Shown one piece after another: positions 61,500-64,000 of a DNA stretch of 64,000 nt (position 1 is its first letter; each line of letters begins with the position of its first letter). The notes below the pieces were generated by a model. It worked only from the letters and a program-made list of their open reading frames with translations, made no database searches and was not told the DNA's origin. The stretch covers positions 1 through 64,000 of the forward strand of contig JADHNJ010000002.1 of the NCBI GenBank assembly GCA_016779565.1, in the 5' to 3' direction. The DNA comes from Pseudomonadales bacterium (GTDB lineage: Bacteria; Pseudomonadota; Gammaproteobacteria; Pseudomonadales; Azotimanducaceae). The position numbers and the translations under genes are program-made.

Positions 61500-61802
61500 A
61501 ACGGCACTCCTGATACCACCTAATCCAGTCCGAGCTGACCCAAAAAACGCTCGCGGCATTCGCAATAGGATGATTTACCGGCTTGGGTTCTCTCCCCCAA
61601 TCATCATACCTCAAGATTTAAGCCAAGCAGGCCATCCTAAGATATCGCTCTTACCCTAACTTGCTGGGCTTTCAGACAAACAATGACATACCCTGAACAG
61701 CCGGACGAATCCCGCGGCTACAGACACTACTCACGGTCACGGATCAATCTTGCTGCTACTTGCTCGCCGGCCTGGCTCTTGCATTTAAGCCTAAGGAGAA
61801 TC

Positions 61803-63254
61803 TCAATCAATGGTCTCAGTAGCCTTTGCCCTCTGGAGTAGCGCTTTGATTTCTTCGTGTCGATGCCGATCAATGCGATAGCCTGCGTACATCAAAACGC
61901 CCAGAATCGTAAACACAGAGGTTGCCGGCCCTGCTATGAAACCCAGCAACCAGACTGTATCGCTGTCAACCGTTCCCATAAGCGCACCCCGTGGGAAAGC
62001 GATCACATCTAGCAGCGCACCTCCGAAAATTAATCCTAGAGAGCTTGTGGCCTTTACGGCAAATGAACGGGCGGCGAATATCACGCCTTCACGGCGATAG
62101 CCCGTGTCTAATTCATGTTCGTCAGCAATATCGGCAAACATCGAATTCAAAGTCGCAAAAATGATCGGTGCTAGGGCGGCAGTTACCAATCCGCTGACGA
62201 TTAACAGGGTCAGTAGTGCATCACTACCCTTTTCAGGAAACCATGTGACCCCCATCAATGCCAAAACGATTGGGATATTAATATTCACGATGACTAACAA
62301 CGCTGAAACAATCAAAGTCATTTTTTTGTCAAGCCAACGGGTAAAAGGTGGCAGCAAAATAACCGACAGACACAACCCCACTAACTGCGACAAGGGGATC
62401 CAACGTAACTGCTCGGTGGTCATTCCCCAGAAATGAAATCCCATGAAGGGATTAAACACACCCTCAACAGCAAGAATTACCGTGCTCAACATCATGCCAA
62501 AGAATATCGCTCGAAATGAACGATTCTGAAATGCGCCCTTAAATTCCAGTAGAAGCTCGCCGAATCGCATACGCTGCTGGGGTAAGGAGTCGCCTCGCGC
62601 CGCTAGACGAGGCACCTCCCGCCACGTGCCCAGAGCGCAAACAGCAATCGCAAAAATCATGACCCCTCCAGCGGACAGCGCCCAGGGCTGATAAGCGGCC
62701 TGGTTCAGTAGTGCAGGATTAAATGCCTGAGTGGTCGGAAAAAACAGGGTATAGGAGATCGGCACAACCAACGCCCCACCCATGAATCCAAAAAACGTGC
62801 TCATCGCGTAGAGCGAAGACCGCTGATCGTAATCCTCAGTCAGCTCAGCGCCCAAGGCAAGATGCGGCACATGATAGAGGGTCAATGCGCCACGGACTAA
62901 TATTGCAAACACTAAGAGCCAAATGAAGTAGATCCAATCAGGTAATCCACTCGGAGGATTAAACAGACAGTAGAAGCTGACGGCTAGGGGTAGCGCCGCC
63001 AGCAATATCAGCGGATGTCGACGGCCATAGGGGGTGCGCAATTTATCAGAATAAGAGCCAACAACAGGATCAGAGATCGCATCGAACAATAGAGCCACCG
63101 CTAAGGCGATCGATGACAGGGTCGCAGAAATTCCGAGCACTTGATTGTAATAAAACAATAAAAAAACGTTAAAACCCGAATTCTTAACGGCCTCGGCTAA
63201 TTGCCCGAATCCGAAGCTGACTACGACGGAGCGCTTAAGTTTTTCGGTTGCCAT
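61803..63254 (-). CDS. MFS transporter, GPH (glycoside-pentoside-hexuronide) type
   Basis: FGFGQLAEAVKNSGFNVFLLFYYNQVLGISA, FDAISDPVVGSYSDKLRTPYGRRHPLI, FADIADEHELDTGYRREGVIFAARSF. Confidence 0.9.
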   Translation of the reverse strand: MATEKLKRSVVVSFGFGQLAEAVKNSGFNVFLLFYYNQVLGISATLSSIALAVALLFDAISDPVVGSYSDKLRTPYGRRHPLILLAALPLAVSFYCLFNPPSGLPDWIYFIWLLVFAILVRGALTLYHVPHLALGAELTEDYDQRSSLYAMSTFFGFMGGALVVPISYTLFFPTTQAFNPALLNQAAYQPWALSAGGVMIFAIAVCALGTWREVPRLAARGDSLPQQRMRFGELLLEFKGAFQNRSFRAIFFGMMLSTVILAVEGVFNPFMGFHFWGMTTEQLRWIPLSQLVGLCLSVILLPPFTRWLDKKMTLIVSALLVIVNINIPIVLALMGVTWFPEKGSDALLTLLIVSGLVTAALAPIIFATLNSMFADIADEHELDTGYRREGVIFAARSFAVKATSSLGLIFGGALLDVIAFPRGALMGTVDSDTVWLLGFIAGPATSVFTILGVLMYAGYRIDRHRHEEIKALLQRAKATETID

Positions 63255-63461
63255 CTATTACTATAACAAGAACCATCAGCGAGCAGTCTGGTAGAAAATG
63301 CGTCTGAACACAATCAATTCTGTGGGTTTATCAGTGGAATCAACTTTTCGGGGTCGAAGGCCTAAGGGAGGTCGTACCCGCATCTAAAAGCTTTTTTTCA
63401 AAGCATATAGGATCTCATTGTCTATCAAAAAACAGCTTTGCTCAGTCGCGATCAGCCCGCC

Positions 63462-64000
63462 CTAGGTCAGGCCTGAAACCAATATCAATAAAATTGCGAG
63501 AGGCACAACATATCTCAGCAATCCTCGAAACACATTAAATTGCCAAGCCTGCCTAAACCGAATTTCCTCCGATAACACCGCTGATGGCAACACCCATCCA
63601 GCGAACAGCGCGATTAGAAGCCCCCCCAAGGGCAACATAATTTGATTCGATAAAAAATCGACTAGCCCGTTGACGTCACGACCAAAGACTTGGTTTTCAG
63701 ACCAATGGCTGTAGGTCAGAATACTCACAATCGACACAAGCATAAGCGCGCCAACAACCTGTAGGGTGCTCGTTTTACGTGACTGGCTCATCAACCTTGA
63801 CCAGGTGGCAACAAGAGGTTCAATGAAACCAACCATTGACGTGATAGCGGCAACCGCCAATAACAAGAAAAATAAAGATCCGATGAAGATACCAGCAGGC
63901 AATTGCCCAAAGGCAATCGGCAGCACCTCAAAAATCAAACCAACGCCTCCGGCTGGATCTAACCCGTAGCGAAACACTAACGGAAATATCATCAAACCCG
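63462..64000 (-). CDS. Sodium-dependent (NSS family) transporter, C-terminal part, truncated by the window edge
   Basis: FGQLPAGIFIGSLFFLLLAVAAITSMVGFIEPLVATW; frame appears to continue past the window end. Confidence 0.82.
   Translation of the reverse strand, partial: GLMIFPLVFRYGLDPAGGVGLIFEVLPIAFGQLPAGIFIGSLFFLLLAVAAITSMVGFIEPLVATWSRLMSQSRKTSTLQVVGALMLVSIVSILTYSHWSENQVFGRDVNGLVDFLSNQIMLPLGGLLIALFAGWVLPSAVLSEEIRFRQAWQFNVFRGLLRYVVPLAILLILVSGLT

Noticed and set aside
1-64000. Mobile element, prophage, defence island or secondary-metabolite cluster
   Set aside because: No transposase, integrase, phage structural, restriction-modification, toxin-antitoxin or NRPS/PKS-type proteins seen among the ORFs.

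Overview
The window is a dense bacterial chromosome segment. It is probably from a marine gammaproteobacterium, but that is inferred only from overall protein resemblance. It carries about 54 protein-coding genes. I saw no rRNA, tRNA, CRISPR array, transposase or phage genes. Much of the content is acyl-CoA/lipid (possibly steroid) catabolism: acyl-CoA synthetases, CoA transferase, thiolase, enoyl-CoA hydratase, acyl-CoA dehydrogenase, SDRs, APH-like kinases and thioesterases. Core metabolism genes include ilvD, ilvC, pckG and glpD. Three items stand out. (1) A peroxiredoxin (BCP/PrxQ type) at 3894-4355 (-) has an in-frame UGA exactly at the peroxidatic Cys position (FTPG-U-TKQACGIRD). A bacterial-SECIS-like hairpin lies just downstream. 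It is a likely selenoprotein, and the ORF track truncates it. (2) A near-complete coenzyme F420 biosynthesis cluster (fno/npdG-cofE-cofD-cofC-fbiC) is followed by three LLM-class F420-dependent oxidoreductases, with two more LLM genes elsewhere in the window. (3) A TrmY-like (archaeal-type) pseudouridine methyltransferase lies beside the F420 cluster. Other items are an MBL-fold plus cyclic-nucleotide-binding fusion protein, an 8-bp perfect tandem repeat upstream of an epoxide hydrolase, a degenerate 16-bp repeat tract, and two decayed gene fragments. All functional calls come from reading the sequences by eye; no database search was run.
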